DNA of 64,000 nucleotides from the NCBI RefSeq assembly GCF_004919045.1, contig NZ_SWDW01000001.1:363451-427450 (forward strand). Reading direction: 5' to 3'. A program made the position numbers and the translations under genes. Under the pieces are notes generated by a model. That model was not told the DNA's origin and made no database searches. It worked only from the letters and a program-made list of their open reading frames with translations. Shown here in pieces: positions 8,880-18,411 of this stretch (position 1 is the first letter of the stretch; each line of letters opens with the position of its first letter). The stretch comes from Sinomonas albida (GTDB taxonomy: Bacteria > Actinomycetota > Actinomycetes > Actinomycetales > Micrococcaceae).

Positions 8880-9658
8880 GCTTGGCTCCCTTGGATGGCG
8901 GTGTCGGCAAGGATCACGTGGGGTACGCGGTCGTCGAGCTCGCGGCGGGCGGACGCCGAGAGCCCGACGTCAGAGATGAGGGTGTCCGCGCGCTCGATCG
9001 GGGCGATCTGGGCAAGGCTCAGGAGCCCGTACTTCGAGCTGTCGGCAAGCACCACGAGGCGGGCGGCCGCGTTCGCGGCGGCGCGGTTCGTCTCGGCCTC
9101 GAGCAGGTTCGGCGTCGTGTACCCGCCCCGCGCATGCACCCCATGGACGCCCATGAAGCAGAGCTCGACGTGGAGCTGGGCGAGCGAGGACGTGGCGAGC
9201 GGTCCGACGAGCGCCTCCGACGGTGTGCGCTCGCCGCCCGTGAGGATCGTGCGGACCGAAGGGCCCAGGGCCTCGGCCACCTTGATCGAATTCGTGGCGA
9301 CCGTGAGGTCCGCGACGGCGGGGAGGAGCTTCGCGAGGGCGAACGTCGTGGTGCCAGCCGTGACGAAGAGCGTCGATCCGGGCCGGATGAGTGCCAGGGC
9401 CTCGCGAGCGATCGCTGATTTCGCGTCGGCGTGATGGCCGAACTTGACCTCGAAGCCCGGCTCGGCGAACGCGAAGTCCGCCACGCGGGCCGCCCCGCCG
9501 TGCACGCGCCGCGCGAGGCCTTGACTCTCAAGCTGCTCGATGTCGCGGCGGATCGTCATCTCGGACACCGCAAGCGACGCCGCGAGTTCGGCCACGCGGA
9601 CCGCCTCCCGCTTGTCCAACTCCGCCATGATGCGCGCGTGGCGCTCAGCTGCCAGCAC
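8876..9658 (-). CDS. DeoR-family sugar operon regulator
   Basis: 260 aa from a GTG at 9658 with an AGGGGGG site seven bases upstream; this gives the usual start (AAERHARIMAEL) and length for the family. A DeoR-type winged helix-turn-helix occupies about residues 5-57 (SEMTIRRDIEQLESQG). A DeoRC sugar-phosphate sensing domain follows, with the AGTTT and TNSIKVAEAL segments. As first gene of the galactose operon it probably represses that operon and relieves it on binding a sugar phosphate. The longer upstream frame lacks a good ribosome site. Confidence 0.9.
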   Translation of the reverse strand: MLAAERHARIMAELDKREAVRVAELAASLAVSEMTIRRDIEQLESQGLARRVHGGAARVADFAFAEPGFEVKFGHHADAKSAIAREALALIRPGSTLFVTAGTTTFALAKLLPAVADLTVATNSIKVAEALGPSVRTILTGGERTPSEALVGPLATSSLAQLHVELCFMGVHGVHARGGYTTPNLLEAETNRAAANAAARLVVLADSSKYGLLSLAQIAPIERADTLISDVGLSASARRELDDRVPHVILADTAIQGSQA

Positions 9659-9728
9659 AGTCAATCCCCCCTGCTCTTTCCGCCAGTCGATCCCCGCGGA
9701 GGGCCGGCTGAATCCCACAGCCACTATC

Positions 9729-9768
9729 CTCACAGCAACTCAACTTTTCTCACAAAACATAACATTCC
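9729..9768. promoter_or_regulatory. Candidate DeoR operator: direct repeat in the gal divergent promoter region
   Basis: CTCACA occurs at 9729-9734 and again at 9749-9754, exactly 20 bp (two helical turns) apart, inside a short AT-rich island between the regulator gene and the divergent aldose epimerase. DeoR-family proteins often bind direct repeats. The second copy lies in TTTTCTCACAAAA, which has complementary 4-bp ends. Binding by this regulator is inference. Confidence 0.4.
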
Positions 9769-9836
9769 CGGCGCCCGATGGGAAGCCCCCACGGCCGTCT
9801 TTTACGCTGTGTCGGGCCGCGCTAACGTGGGGGACC

Positions 9837-10769
9837 ATGAGCGCCCCGAGCACTGCTGCCACCCGCCGGCCCGCCGCAACCGGCCGCCAGTTCCGGATCG
9901 AGCGGGGCGGCAGCACCGCCGTCGTCACCGAATTGGCGGCGGGGCTGCGTTCGTTCGAGGTCGACGGCGTGCTCGTCACCGAGACGTATGGCGACGGAGA
10001 GATCTCGCCCGGTGCGGCCGGCATCACGCTCGCCCCGTGGGCGAACAGAATTGAGGCCGGCCGCTGGACCCTCGACGGGAAGACGCAGCAGCTCGACCTC
10101 ACCGAGCCGTCGCGCGGCAACGCGAGCCACGGGCTCCTGCGCAACACGGGCTACGCGGTGCTCGAGGCCGAGGCGGAGAGTGTGAGCCTCGAGGCTGCCG
10201 TCTTCCCCCAGCACGGCTACCCGTTCCTCGTGCGGCACCGGGTCGACTACCGGATTGACGACGACGGCGGCCTCCGGGTGCGCCAGAGCCTCGCCAACGA
10301 CTCCTCCCGGGCCGCGCCCTTCGTGCTCGGCGCGCATCCCTACCTGCGTCTCGGCGACGTCGATACGGCCGAGCTCACGCTCACCGTCTCCGGCCGGACG
10401 AGACTCGTCGCGGACGAACGGCTCATCCCGCGCTCGAGTGTGCCGGCCGAGGGCGAGTCGGACCTGTCGGGCGGGCGCGTGGTCGGGGAGCTCGACGTCG
10501 ACGCCTCCTATACGGACCTGCATTTCGCGGACGGCGCCGCCCGCGCCACACTCTCGGCGGCGGACGGGCGCTCGGTGTGGCTCTGGCAGGACGAGAGCTG
10601 CCGGTACACCCACGTGTTCGTGACCCGCACGTTCCCCGGGCGGGCCGTGGCCGTGGCCCTCGAGCCGCAGACCGGGCCGGCCAACGCGTTCAACAGCGGG
10701 CAGGATCTCCGCTGGCTCGAGCCCGGCGCGGAGTTCTCGATGGAGTGGGGGATCGGCACGGCGCTCTGA
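9837..10769 (+). CDS. Aldose 1-epimerase (GalM-like)
   Basis: 310 aa, starting at the ATG at 9837; the frame upstream lies inside the regulator region. Interconverts alpha and beta anomers of aldoses, feeding galactokinase. Family residues visible are APWANRI (Asn-Arg near 70-71), His98 in GNASHGL, GAHPYLRLG (His167), an Asp in SYTDLHF and the catalytic Glu in ALEPQTGPANAFN near the C-terminus. It is divergent from the DeoR regulator-galT-galK operon, so probably co-regulated. Family members also include glucose-6-phosphate epimerases; neighbours favour a galactose role. Confidence 0.88.
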   Translation: MSAPSTAATRRPAATGRQFRIERGGSTAVVTELAAGLRSFEVDGVLVTETYGDGEISPGAAGITLAPWANRIEAGRWTLDGKTQQLDLTEPSRGNASHGLLRNTGYAVLEAEAESVSLEAAVFPQHGYPFLVRHRVDYRIDDDGGLRVRQSLANDSSRAAPFVLGAHPYLRLGDVDTAELTLTVSGRTRLVADERLIPRSSVPAEGESDLSGGRVVGELDVDASYTDLHFADGAARATLSAADGRSVWLWQDESCRYTHVFVTRTFPGRAVAVALEPQTGPANAFNSGQDLRWLEPGAEFSMEWGIGTAL

Positions 10770-10920
10770 GCCTCCCCGTGCCTGCCGTCGCAAACTCGGC
10801 CCTTCGCTTCATATCCGCGAGGGCGTGGGAAACTGAAACTGCGTCCGGAGGATCTCCCGGGGCTTCCTCAGGCTTCCCGGGCGCGACAGGATTCGCTCGG
10901 ACCCCTAGGAGCACGCAACC

Positions 10921-12174
10921 ATGACTGCCCTCTCGACCCTCGCTGTGACGCTGGACGATGTCCTGGCTGCGCGGGAGCTGCTCGGGGGCATTATTGCGAG
11001 GACGCCCATTGAGACGTCGAGGGCGCTCGGACAGATGGTGGGCGGCGAAGCCTTCCTCAAGTGCGAGAACCTCCAGCGCGCGGGCTCCTTCAAGGTGCGC
11101 GGCGCATACGTGCGCATGGCGCGGCTGAGCGACGAGGAGAAGGCCCTGGGCGTGGTCGCGGCGTCCGCGGGCAACCACGCCCAAGGCGTCGCCGTCGCGG
11201 CCAAGCGCCTCGGGATCCGGGCACGCATCTACATGCCGCTCGGCGTCGCGCTCCCGAAGCTCCAGGCCACGCGCAGCCACGGCGCGCACGTGGTGCTCCA
11301 CGGCCACAACGTGGACGAGGCGCTTGCCGAGGCGAAGCGCTTCGCCGAGGAGACGGGCGCCGTCTTCGTGCACCCGTTCGACAACGTCGACGTCGTTGCG
11401 GGCCAGGGCACGGTGGGGCTCGAGGTCATCGAGCAGATCCCGGACGTCGACACGATCCTCATGGGCGTGGGGGGAGGCGGCCTGCTTGCCGGCGTGGCGG
11501 TGGCCGCGAAGGCCAGGGCCGCCCAGCTAGGGCGGGAGATCCGGGTGATCGGCGTCCAGGCCGAGAACGCCGCCGCCTACCCGCCGTCGCTCGCCGCGGA
11601 CGCGGTGGTGCCGCTCCAGAAGGTCGCCACGATGGCCGACGGCATTGCGGTCGGCCTGCCCGGCCAGATCCCGTTCAGCATCATCCGCGAGCTCGTCGAC
11701 GACGTCGTCACGGTGAGCGAGGACTCGCTCGCGCGGGCGCTCATCTTCCTCCTCGAGCGCGCCAAGCTCGTCGTCGAGCCCGCGGGCGCGGTCGGCGTGG
11801 CGGCGCTCATGGACGGTAAGCTCGCCGAGCTGGGCATTGATGCGAAGAAGACCGCCGTGATCCTCTCCGGCGGCAACGTCGACCCGATGCTCATGCTCAA
11901 GGTCATCCAGCGCGGCCTCTCGGCTGCCGGGCGCTTCCTGACGGTCCGAATGATGCTCGACGATCGCCCCGGGTCCCTCGCGACGATCTCCCGCATCATC
12001 GCCGAGAACGACGCGAACGTGACGGGCGTCGACCACACCCGCGTCGGCGGCTCGATCGCGATGGGAGACGTCGCGATCACGATCGACATGGAGACGAAGG
12101 GCCACGAGCACTCGGAGCAGGTCCTGGAGGCCCTGCGCGCCGAGGGCTTCCAGCCGGTCGTCATGCACGTCTAG
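10921..12174 (+). CDS. ilvA: Threonine ammonia-lyase (threonine dehydratase), biosynthetic
   Basis: PLP enzyme converting threonine to 2-oxobutanoate and ammonia, the first step to isoleucine; 417 aa. The PLP lysine is Lys58 in AGSFKVRGA, the phosphate-binding loop GVGGGGL is at 182-188, and a C-terminal ACT domain starts near 338 (DDRPGSLATISRIIAEN) for allosteric control. Length and single ACT domain fit the actinobacterial form. An AGGAG site lies at 10907-10911. It stands alone and ends at a hairpin facing greA. Confidence 0.94.
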   Translation: MTALSTLAVTLDDVLAARELLGGIIARTPIETSRALGQMVGGEAFLKCENLQRAGSFKVRGAYVRMARLSDEEKALGVVAASAGNHAQGVAVAAKRLGIRARIYMPLGVALPKLQATRSHGAHVVLHGHNVDEALAEAKRFAEETGAVFVHPFDNVDVVAGQGTVGLEVIEQIPDVDTILMGVGGGGLLAGVAVAAKARAAQLGREIRVIGVQAENAAAYPPSLAADAVVPLQKVATMADGIAVGLPGQIPFSIIRELVDDVVTVSEDSLARALIFLLERAKLVVEPAGAVGVAALMDGKLAELGIDAKKTAVILSGGNVDPMLMLKVIQRGLSAAGRFLTVRMMLDDRPGSLATISRIIAENDANVTGVDHTRVGGSIAMGDVAITIDMETKGHEHSEQVLEALRAEGFQPVVMHV

Positions 12175-12242
12175 CGAGTCCGCCGGGGCAGGGCCGACCA
12201 GCGGCGGGCGGCCGCCTCGACCAGACCCGGCTGCTTGGACCA

Positions 12243-12295
12243 GACGACGACGGCGCCGTCCCCTCGCAAGGGGAGCGGCGCCGTCTGCCGTCGTC
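12243..12295. terminator. Bidirectional hairpin terminator between ilvA and greA
   Basis: Left arm 12249-12264 pairs with right arm 12269-12285 (one unpaired G) around a four-base loop; outer bases GACGAC and GTCGTC extend the pairing. It lies between convergent genes. Confidence 0.82.
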
Positions 12296-12310
12296 AGCAG
12301 GTGAAGCTGA

Positions 12311-12802
12311 TCAGCCCGCGTACGGGGTGGCCGAGATGATCTCGACCTTGATCTCCTTGCCGTTCGGCGCGGTGTAGGAGAGCTTGTCGCCCTGCTTGTG
12401 CCCGATGATCGCGGCACCGAGCGGGGACTTCTCGCTGAACACGTCGATCTCCGCGTCGCCCGCGATCTCACGCGAGCCGAGCAGGAAGCGCTCCTCCTCG
12501 CCGGCGATCTTCGCCACGACGAGCATGCCGGGTTCCACGACGCCGTCGTCGGCGGGCTTCTCGCCCACCTGGGCGTTGCGCAGCAGTTCCTGGAGCTGGC
12601 GGATGCGGGCCTCGATCTTGCCCTGCTCCTCCTTGGCGGCGTGGTAGCCGCCGTTCTCCTTGAGGTCGCCCTCCTGGCGGGCCGCCTCGATCCTCTCGAC
12701 GATCTCGTGACGGCCGGCACCGGAGAGGTGGTCCAGCTCGGCCTTCAGGCGGTCGTACGCCTCCTGCGTGAGCCAGGCGCCGCCATGGTGGGTGGTGGTC
12801 AT
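12311..12802 (-). CDS. greA: Transcription elongation factor GreA
   Basis: 163 aa. An N-terminal coiled coil (EAYDRLKAELDHL through KIEARIRQLQELL) carries the acidic tip DLKENGGYHAAKEEQ, which enters the RNA polymerase secondary channel to stimulate cleavage of backtracked RNA. The C-terminal FKBP-like globule includes SPLGAAIIGHKQGD. GAGGAGACGAG precedes the ATG. A promoter is visible about 140 bases upstream. The greA-DUF4307-mca neighbourhood matches the order I recall in mycobacteria. Confidence 0.96.
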   Translation of the reverse strand: MTTTHHGGAWLTQEAYDRLKAELDHLSGAGRHEIVERIEAARQEGDLKENGGYHAAKEEQGKIEARIRQLQELLRNAQVGEKPADDGVVEPGMLVVAKIAGEEERFLLGSREIAGDAEIDVFSEKSPLGAAIIGHKQGDKLSYTAPNGKEIKVEIISATPYAG

Positions 12803-12935
12803 CTCGTCTCCTCATTCATTCCGTGCAGGGTCCGCACGGCTATCCATACAAAGACCCCGCCGGGGGTGCGGCTGCGGAGTTGGGGCTGTGTCCCGATCCG
12901 CCTGCTGCCACCGACGGGGCAATGGGTATTAGTAC

Positions 12936-12964
12936 ATTGTAGTGAGCGTGACAGGCGATCCCAA
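12936..12964 (-). promoter_or_regulatory. Predicted sigma-70 type promoter of greA
   Basis: On the minus strand, TTGGGA (12964-12959) and TACAAT (12941-12936) are separated by 17 bases, a good match to the primary actinobacterial sigma consensus. The start point would be near 12929, giving a leader of roughly 125 bases. Confidence 0.6.
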
Positions 12965-13021
12965 GTTTCCGTGCGGCGCGTGTCACACCCCGAGCCGCAT
13001 CCGAGCCCTGGAAATCCCGGC

Positions 13022-13450
13022 TCAGCTACCCGCGATCCAGCACGAGTCGATGGCCACGGAGACGGCCTGGCTCTCGGTCCGGAGGTCGACGTGCCCCGTC
13101 TGGGTCACCGTGCCCGACGACCCCGAGCTGGGGCCGAAAGTCAGCTGCTTCCAGCCGACCACGCCGAACGAGTCGTCGAGAGCCTTGACCGTGCAGTAGG
13201 CGGTCTGCGAGGCCTCCTTCGTGACCTCGAAGTTCTCGGTCGCGTGCCAAGCGTCCGGCGTCGTGAAGCCCACATCCCGGAACGTCACGGTCTTCGCATT
13301 TCCGCTCCACGCGAACAGCGCAACGCCAGCCACGACCACCACGAGGGTCGCGGCGACGATGAGCGCCACGGCGCGGCGGCTGAGCCGGCCGCGCTGGGCT
13401 CCGTAGCGCTGGGTGTATCGCGATGCGGCTGCACCGGGGGATTGGGTCAC
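13022..13450 (-). CDS. DUF4307 family membrane protein
   Basis: 142 aa with a basic cytoplasmic N-terminus, one transmembrane helix at about 27-49 (LIVAATLVVVVAGVALFAW) and an extracytoplasmic beta-rich domain containing TAYCTVKALDDSFGVVGWKQ and a C-terminal Cys. This is the pattern of DUF4307, an actinobacterial family of unknown function found beside mca. It is divergent from mca with only 42 bases between starts, so the promoters must overlap. Confidence 0.85.
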   Translation of the reverse strand: MTQSPGAAASRYTQRYGAQRGRLSRRAVALIVAATLVVVVAGVALFAWSGNAKTVTFRDVGFTTPDAWHATENFEVTKEASQTAYCTVKALDDSFGVVGWKQLTFGPSSGSSGTVTQTGHVDLRTESQAVSVAIDSCWIAGS

Positions 13451-13492
13451 CCGACTATTCTAGGAGGCGTGTCTGAGTACCAAGGCGATTCT

Positions 13493-14392
13493 GTGAACCA
13501 CAGCCCACTGCGCCTGCTGGCAGTCCACGCCCATCCCGACGACGAGTCGAGCAAGGGCGCCCCGATGATGGCCAAGTACCTCGCCGAGGGCCACGAGGTC
13601 ATGGTCGTGAGCTGTACCGATGGCTCGCGCGGCGACATCCAGAACCCCGCCCTGCTCGGGAACGCGCACGCTGCGCGGGACATGGCTGGCGCACGCCGGC
13701 TCGAGATGGCGGAGGCGCGGCGCATCATCGGCATGGACCACCGCTGGCTCGGCTTCACGGATTCCGGCCTGCCCGAGGGCGATCCGATGCCCCCGCTGCC
13801 GTGGGGTGCGTTCGCCTCGCTTCCGCTGCGGCAGGCGGCGGCGCCGCTCGTGCGGCTCGTGCGGGAGTTCCGCCCGCACGTGATCGTCTCGTACGACGAG
13901 AACGGCGGCTACCCGCATCCGGATCACATCATGGCGCACCGCGTGGCCGTCGAGGCGTTCCGAGCGTCCCCGCTCGCGGACGAGTATCCCGACGCCGGCG
14001 AGCCGTGGGAGCCCGCAAAGCTCTACTACGACGTCCCGTTCAACGTCCGCAAGTTCGGTGCCTTCCACCGGGCGCTGCTCGAGGCAGGGCTCGAATCGCC
14101 CTACGCGCGCTGGATCGCCTCGGCGACCGAGGACGACGCCGAAGGGCACCATCCCTGGGCGGCTCGCCACCCCGTGACGACGCAGGTCGAGTGCGGCGAA
14201 TACTTCGAGATCAGGGACCGCGCCCTCGCGGCCCACGCGACGCAAGTAGACCCCAACGGGACGTTCTTCGCGGTCTCCCTCGCGCTGCGCCAGAAGGTGT
14301 GGCCGTGGGAGGACTATTCGCTCGTCAAGTCGAGCGTGGGGTTCCCAGGCGACGGCGAGACCGAAAGCGACCTGTTCGCCGGGCTACGATAG
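13493..14392 (+). CDS. mca: Mycothiol S-conjugate amidase
   Basis: 299 aa, LmbE-like zinc amidase that cleaves mycothiol S-conjugates, releasing the mercapturic acid for export: thiol-based detoxification. Zinc-binding motifs are HPDDE at 14-18 and PHPDH at 141-145. The C-terminal half, ending YSLVKSSVGFPGDGETESDLF, distinguishes Mca from MshB. The start is a choice: GTG 13493 with AAGG seven bases upstream, over GTG 13469, which lies one base from AGGAGG. Family length is about 290. Confidence 0.93.
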   Translation: MNHSPLRLLAVHAHPDDESSKGAPMMAKYLAEGHEVMVVSCTDGSRGDIQNPALLGNAHAARDMAGARRLEMAEARRIIGMDHRWLGFTDSGLPEGDPMPPLPWGAFASLPLRQAAAPLVRLVREFRPHVIVSYDENGGYPHPDHIMAHRVAVEAFRASPLADEYPDAGEPWEPAKLYYDVPFNVRKFGAFHRALLEAGLESPYARWIASATEDDAEGHHPWAARHPVTTQVECGEYFEIRDRALAAHATQVDPNGTFFAVSLALRQKVWPWEDYSLVKSSVGFPGDGETESDLFAGLR

Positions 14393-14396
14393 AGGG

Positions 14397-14744
14397 GTGC
14401 ATTTCCTGTTCCTGGCCCTCGCGGCGACCCCCGATCCGACCCCTGCCGGGACCCTGAAGCCGGGTCTCACAGAGGATCAGGTGTCCCCGGGGCTCTGGGG
14501 CTTCCTGGCGACGGCGTTCGTCGTGCTGCTGAGCATCTTCCTGATCGTCGACATGGTGCGCCGTCTGCGCCGCGTCCGGTATCGCGGCGAGGTCGAGGAG
14601 GCGCGCGAGGCCAAGGATGCCGCAGCCCGCGAGCCGGGGGAGCAGTCAGTCGATGACGTCGAGCCAGTCAATCAGGACGAAGATCTGATGGACGCGCCCG
14701 TTCAGAATGTGGCCGAGTCTAAAGAGCACGGCTCCCGGGCGTAG
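14397..14744 (+). CDS. Small single-pass membrane protein downstream of mca
   Basis: 115 aa starting GTG five bases after the mca stop, so co-transcribed. One clear transmembrane helix at about 33-55 (WGFLATAFVVLLSIFLIVDMV) is followed by a basic RRLRRVRYR stop-transfer patch and an acidic cytoplasmic tail. No function recognised. A similar small membrane protein follows mca in other actinobacteria as I recall. Confidence 0.75.
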   Translation: MHFLFLALAATPDPTPAGTLKPGLTEDQVSPGLWGFLATAFVVLLSIFLIVDMVRRLRRVRYRGEVEEAREAKDAAAREPGEQSVDDVEPVNQDEDLMDAPVQNVAESKEHGSRA

Positions 14745-14827
14745 CAGCTACACGGTTCCGATTGTGAGCCGAGGGCGTCGCTTTATCTGGCATTTCGGTC
14801 CCCGGAGAGCTCTTGTATGCTCCAGTT

Positions 14828-15028
14828 ATGGAGTTTGTGTGGATCGTCCTGCATGAAGATTCTCCTGTCAGCACTGTTCTCGGCGTCTTTGCCACAGAGC
14901 GGGAAGCCGAAGAATTCTCGAACGAAGTGAAGGGTCAGTTCCTCCGCGGCGTCATCTATTCCAGATTCAAGGTCGGATATAGGTTCGACCGAGGAACAGG
15001 ACACGCTGCTTACGGCCCAACTTCGTAG
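14828..15028 (+). CDS. Small hypothetical protein in an AT-richer patch
   Basis: 66 aa from the ATG at 14828. The sequence starts MEFVWIVLHEDSPVSTVLG and contains FATEREAEEF, then a beta-like ending RGVIYSRFKVGYRFDRG. It reads like a compact alpha/beta protein rather than a shadow frame, with a non-GC-saturated third position unlike neighbouring genes. Small proteins that begin with a strand, then a Glu-rich helix, occur widely in actinobacteria without known function. It may be a horizontally acquired gene. An antisense frame over the same bases has no recognisable features. Confidence 0.5.
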   Translation: MEFVWIVLHEDSPVSTVLGVFATEREAEEFSNEVKGQFLRGVIYSRFKVGYRFDRGTGHAAYGPTS

Positions 15029-15400
15029 CCAGATCAAGGTCGCGGATCAGACGACCCTCCGCGAGTGACTTGCGTCCTGAGGACTTTTCTAAGTATCCCC
15101 CTGAGGGTCCACTGAAATTCGGTTCGGCTGCCACCTAATTTCGTGTTGTCTCGACGAAGAACTGGTCTGGATCGCCATAAGTGCGCTAACGATGTGTTAG
15201 TAGATTTCGCTGTGTCGATGAGATATTGGCGTCCGCAAGTCTGCGAAACCTTGCCAAGAGTTGCGGCCGGAGGCGAAAATACCCGCTCATAGTCGTCGAG
15301 CCGAAGCCGACCGCCGACTAATACGTTACGGCCGCAGGGTCGTGTAGCCGACAGAGGCCGCCGGTTCCGCTCGGAAACACCGGTGCGGCAGACTCGGGGT
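15029..15400. other. AT-richer intergenic stretch without recognised gene
   Basis: About 370 bases, visibly less GC-rich than the rest of the window. No frame of supported length, no tRNA-like cloverleaf and no clear inverted repeat of IS type was found. The base composition suggests acquired or decaying sequence. Confidence 0.45.
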
Positions 15401-17445
<2,045 letters not shown>

Positions 17446-17453
17446 GGGCCCGG

Positions 17454-18131
17454 CTAGCGGGGGGTGGCCAGCACGGCGATCATGATCCCCACGAAGTGGA
17501 CGGTGAACCCGCCCACCGTGAAGGCATGGAACAGCTCGTGGAAGCCGAAGTGATGCCAGTTGAAGTTGGGGCGGCGGATCCCGTAGAACACGGCACCGGC
17601 GATGTAGAGGGCCCCGCCCACGCAGACGAGGATTGCGGCAGGCATGCTCGCGGCGAAGAACTGCGGGAGGAAGAAGAAGGCCGCGCACCCGAGGACCACG
17701 TAGAGGGGCACATACAGCCAACGGGGGGCGCCCACCCACAGGACTCGGAAGAGTACCCCCAGAATGGCCCCGCTCCAGACGGCGGAGAGGAGGATGGCAC
17801 TTTCCCCGCGGGGCAGGAGCACCCAGGACAGGGGCGTGTAGGTCCCCGCGATGACCAACATGATGTTGGTGTGGTCGATGCGCTTGAGGACTGCCTTGAC
17901 CTTGGGCGACCAGTTTCCGCGGTGATAGACGGCGGAGACGACGAACAGGGTGAGCCCGGTGAGTGCGTACACGGCGCACGCGATCTTTCGGTCCGCGCCC
18001 GGCGCGACCGCCACGAGGACGATGCCCGCGGCGAGCGCGATCGGCGACGCGACCGCATGGATCCAGCCTCGCCAGGACGGCTTGAGGGCCAGGAGATCGG
18101 CGCGGGTGAGGGAGGCCCCGGTCTGCTGCAT
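17454..18131 (-). CDS. Hemolysin III / PAQR family membrane protein
   Basis: 225 aa with seven hydrophobic helices and the PAQR motifs: SAVYHRG in helix 2, RIDHTNIMLVIAGTYTP in the centre and HELFHAFTVGGFTVHF near the end, which give conserved Ser, Asp and His residues that bind zinc in the superfamily. Despite the name, most members are not known haemolysins; ceramidase-like hydrolase activity is known for eukaryotic relatives. Convergent with the broken YyaL gene. The order mca, small membrane protein, DUF255, hemolysin III resembles the mycobacterial order. Confidence 0.9.
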   Translation of the reverse strand: MQQTGASLTRADLLALKPSWRGWIHAVASPIALAAGIVLVAVAPGADRKIACAVYALTGLTLFVVSAVYHRGNWSPKVKAVLKRIDHTNIMLVIAGTYTPLSWVLLPRGESAILLSAVWSGAILGVLFRVLWVGAPRWLYVPLYVVLGCAAFFFLPQFFAASMPAAILVCVGGALYIAGAVFYGIRRPNFNWHHFGFHELFHAFTVGGFTVHFVGIMIAVLATPR

Positions 18132-18140
18132 GCCGAAAGT

Positions 18141-18178
18141 CTAACTTACGGTTCGGTAGGTTACCAGAGGGTAGGTTA
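18141..18178. promoter_or_regulatory. Candidate operator upstream of hemolysin III
   Basis: An imperfect palindrome TAACTTACG ... GGTAGGTTA (18142-18163) lies 10 bases before the hemolysin III start codon. The half-site GTAGGTTA is repeated as a direct repeat at 18156-18163 and 18171-18178. The shape resembles TetR-type operators. No regulator is identified. Confidence 0.35.
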
Positions 18179-18180
18179 AC

Positions 18181-18411
18181 TCACAGAGGGCCGTCGGGGT
18201 AGATGCTGCGGGTCTCGCGCCGGATGTAGCGGCGCCGCCGCGGCAGGCGGAGCTTCGGGAGGATCTTGGCCATGGCGAGCGTCCCGTAGAGGAGCGTGTT
18301 GATCGCCACGAAGGTCGCCAGGACGTCGAACGCCTCGCTCTGCAGGAGCTCTTGAGGGAACAGGATGCCCTGGGCGGCTAGGCCGTGGAGCGGAGCTGTC
18401 GCGGCGATCAT
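18181..18411 (-). CDS. Small membrane protein translationally coupled to the GT2 glycosyltransferase
   Basis: 76 aa. Its ATG at 18411 overlaps the glycosyltransferase stop (ATGA), so it is almost certainly made from the same message. One transmembrane helix (FDVLATFVAINTLLYGTLAMAKILP, shown by residues about 27-50) is followed by a strongly basic tail with RLPRRRRYIRRE. Probably an accessory subunit of the polymer synthase; I recognise no named family. Confidence 0.65.
   Translation of the reverse strand: MIAATAPLHGLAAQGILFPQELLQSEAFDVLATFVAINTLLYGTLAMAKILPKLRLPRRRRYIRRETRSIYPDGPL

Noticed and set aside
14783..15037. 84-codon minus-strand frame over the small plus-strand gene
   Set aside because: No recognisable features or good ribosome site, and the plus-strand frame reads as a more protein-like sequence.
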